In this document: piece by piece, positions 6,338 to 6,961 of the stretch
Layout: the number at the start of each line of letters is the position of its first letter
How positions within the stretch are numbered: the first letter of the stretch is position 1
Origin: CAZRWD01 sp964603785
GTDB taxonomy: Bacteria > Fermentibacterota > Fermentibacteria > Fermentibacterales > Fermentibacteraceae
DNA: 6,961 nt
Direction: 5' to 3'
NCBI GenBank assembly: GCA_964603785.1
Contig: CAZRWD010000024.1
Span: 1-6,961, forward strand
The notes under the pieces: model-generated
Told to the model about the DNA's origin: nothing
The model's database searches: none
The model's input: the letters and a program-made list of their open reading frames with translations, nothing else
Made by a program: the position numbers and the translations under genes

Positions 6338-6588
6338 AGGCCGCCCATGATGGAGTCGATCTCCTGGACATGGGCATTCGCCGCGTCCGCCGCCTCGCGG
6401 GCGTCCCTGATGATGCCCCCCGGCATGGGCTGGGGAATGGCGGTGACGGTGTTCTGGATCTCCATGGCCTGCACCGCCTCGGCCCCGGCGGTCGTACCGG
6501 CCGCCGGAGCGTCCGCGTCCTCCTCCGGAGGAGTGCCTCCGCCGCAGGCTGCGAGCAGCGCCGCGATGACGATCAGGAACCTCTTCAT
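6334..6588 (-). CDS. Small lipoprotein of unknown function
   Basis: The 84-residue product has a classic lipoprotein signal: MKRFLIVIAALLAAC, with lipobox LAAC and Cys15 as the lipidated residue. Glycine at +2 would allow transport to the outer membrane. Residues about 16-45 are an Ala/Gly/Pro/acidic low-complexity tether. The remainder, IPQPMPGGIIRDAREAADAA (51-70) and on to MGGL, predicts a short amphipathic helix. No catalytic motif is visible. The ATG at 6588-6586 has GGAGG five bases upstream (6594-6598 on the minus strand). The open frame extends further upstream but lacks a comparable start. It is the first gene of a two-gene unit with the secreted protein, and its TGA overlaps the GTG of that gene, so the two products may act together at the cell envelope. 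Confidence 0.82.
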   Translation of the reverse strand: MKRFLIVIAALLAACGGGTPPEEDADAPAAGTTAGAEAVQAMEIQNTVTAIPQPMPGGIIRDAREAADAANAHVQEIDSIMGGL

Positions 6589-6660
6589 CACATCCTCCGT
6601 CCGCCCGGGGGGCCGGATCCCGGCAGTCCGGCCCGCGCATGCCGGAGCCGGAAGCGCTTT

Positions 6661-6687
6661 CATATACGGCCGCGCCCGTTCACGCAA
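6661..6687 (-). promoter_or_regulatory. Candidate promoter of the lipoprotein/secreted-protein unit (proximal)
   Basis: On the minus strand TTGCGT (6687-6682) is followed after 15 bases by TATATG (6666-6661), giving a leader of about 65-70 bases before the ATG at 6588. The spacing is short for sigma-70, so this is only a candidate; a second candidate lies further upstream. Confidence 0.3.
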
Positions 6688-6700
6688 ACCCTCTTCACCC

Positions 6701-6742
6701 GCACTGCCTCTGCGAAGGATAATCATAAATCCTCCGCAGTGC
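6701..6742. repeat. Imperfect nested inverted repeat with two possible pairings
   Basis: CTGCGAAGGAT (6710-6720) and ATCCTCCGCAG (6729-6739) form an 11-bp stem with one A-C mismatch and the AT loop AATCATAA. An outer pair, GCACTGC (6701-6707) with GCAGTGC (6736-6742), competes for the same 3' bases. There is no following T-run on either strand, so it does not look like an intrinsic terminator. It lies in the 280-base non-coding gap between the lipoprotein gene and the tRNA. An 8-base direct repeat, GCGCTGCA, occurs next to it at 6741-6748 and 6752-6759. Confidence 0.5.
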
Positions 6743-6749
6743 GCTGCAA
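6722..6749 (-). promoter_or_regulatory. Candidate distal promoter of the lipoprotein/secreted-protein unit
   Basis: On the minus strand TTGCAG (6749-6744), a 16-base spacer and TATGAT (6727-6722) resemble a sigma-70 promoter with a good -10 and a poor -35. The -10 falls in the loop of the inverted repeat. Use of this start would give a leader of about 125 bases. Confidence 0.3.
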
Positions 6750-6827
6750 CGGCGCTGCAGAGGTTCCCCCTGCGGCCCCGCACAGCTCTTCGGAGCATCA
6801 CCGGCGGGGAGGCAACGCGTGGATTCC

Positions 6828-6856
6828 TTGACTGATCCCGCATCCGGGCCGATAAT
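6828..6856 (+). promoter_or_regulatory. Sigma-70-type promoter of tRNA-Ser
   Basis: TTGACT (6828-6833), a 17-base spacer and GATAAT (6851-6856) match the housekeeping consensus at five of six bases in each element. The -10 ends 12 bases before the mature tRNA 5' end, so the primary transcript would have only a very short leader. The GC-rich stretch between -10 and +1 (CAGCGACCGCGC) is of the kind that acts as a discriminator at stringently controlled stable-RNA promoters; that regulation is inferred. Confidence 0.75.
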
Positions 6857-6868
6857 CAGCGACCGCGC

Positions 6869-6960
6869 GGAGAGGTGGCCGAGAGGCTGAAGGCAACCGC
6901 CTGCTAAGCGGTTGACGGGCTCAAACCTGTCCGAGGGTTCGAATCCCTCCCTCTCCGCCA
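6869..6960 (+). tRNA. tRNA-Ser (anticodon GCU)
   Basis: A full type II cloverleaf can be drawn. The acceptor stem GGAGAGG (6869-6875) pairs with CCTCTCC (6950-6956), followed by discriminator G and encoded CCA (6958-6960). The anticodon stem ACCGC/GCGGT (6896-6900/6908-6912) encloses CTGCTAA, with anticodon GCT at 6903-6905, reading AGC and AGU serine codons. The long variable arm has stem GACGGG/CCTGTC, as expected for serine tRNA. The T-arm is GAGGG-TTCGAAT-CCCTC (6933-6949). It is 92 bases with no intron. The window ends one base later, so the terminator or any following tRNA is not visible. Confidence 0.97.
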
Positions 6961-6961
6961 C

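Noticed and set aside
6338..6640. N-terminal extension of the secreted protein
   Set aside because: The added residues are a His/Arg/Gly-rich shadow of the lipoprotein gene and would bury the signal peptide.
6701..6742. Intrinsic terminator at the inverted repeat
   Set aside because: No T-run follows on either strand and no gene ends nearby. I kept it only as an inverted repeat.
6589..6843. N-terminal extension of the small lipoprotein
   Set aside because: The lipoprotein signal must be N-terminal, and GGAGG lies five bases before the ATG at 6588.
6695..6961. Minus-strand open frame whose protein starts with a REGFEPS-like sequence
   Set aside because: This peptide is the well-known false translation of the antisense strand of a serine tRNA. 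The tRNA on the plus strand explains the sequence fully.

Overview
This window is GC-rich bacterial chromosome with closely packed housekeeping and hypothetical genes. Translational coupling is frequent (ATGA and GTGA overlaps), Shine-Dalgarno sites are clear (GGAGG-like), AGG is a common arginine codon, and GTG and TTG starts occur beside ATG. A lipobox lipoprotein and a signal-peptide protein point to a diderm bacterium. The CCA end is encoded in the tRNA gene. Taxonomy cannot be fixed from these data. The mix of genes and the unfamiliar secreted proteins would fit a poorly sampled, possibly anaerobic, candidate phylum, but that is only a guess.

Layout from left to right. (1) Positions 1-884, + strand: the last 19 codons of moaC, overlapped by a fusion of a reduced MOSC domain and a MogA/MoaB-type molybdopterin adenylyltransferase. 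This is the end of a molybdenum-cofactor cluster. (2) 881-1525, - strand: a HAD phosphatase of the phosphoglycolate phosphatase type, starting at TTG. (3) 1526-1605: an 80-base divergent intergenic region with one AT-rich patch and a perfect 16-bp GC palindrome. (4) 1606-5054, + strand: a compact four-gene cluster made of a COG1768-type metallophosphoesterase, a YheS-like ABC-F ATPase, a two-TM protein of unknown function and a small DUF4405-like two-TM protein. The first three are joined by ATGA overlaps and the last follows after 10 bases. (5) 5051-6588, - strand: a small lipoprotein followed by a translationally coupled secreted protein of unknown family. (6) 6589-6868: non-coding, with candidate promoters and a stem-loop. 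(7) 6869-6960: tRNA-Ser(GCU) preceded by a near-consensus sigma-70-type promoter.

The ABC-F protein presumably acts on ribosomes in the cytoplasm. Its coupling to a phosphoesterase and two small membrane proteins is a positional association, not a known pathway. The lipoprotein and secreted-protein pair is the least familiar content. Both convergent gene pairs end in a shared CTAG, so the two TAG stops overlap on opposite strands and no room is left for a terminator. I see no mobile element, CRISPR array, phage module or recognisable defence system. The window looks mostly ordinary, with a few second-look items.
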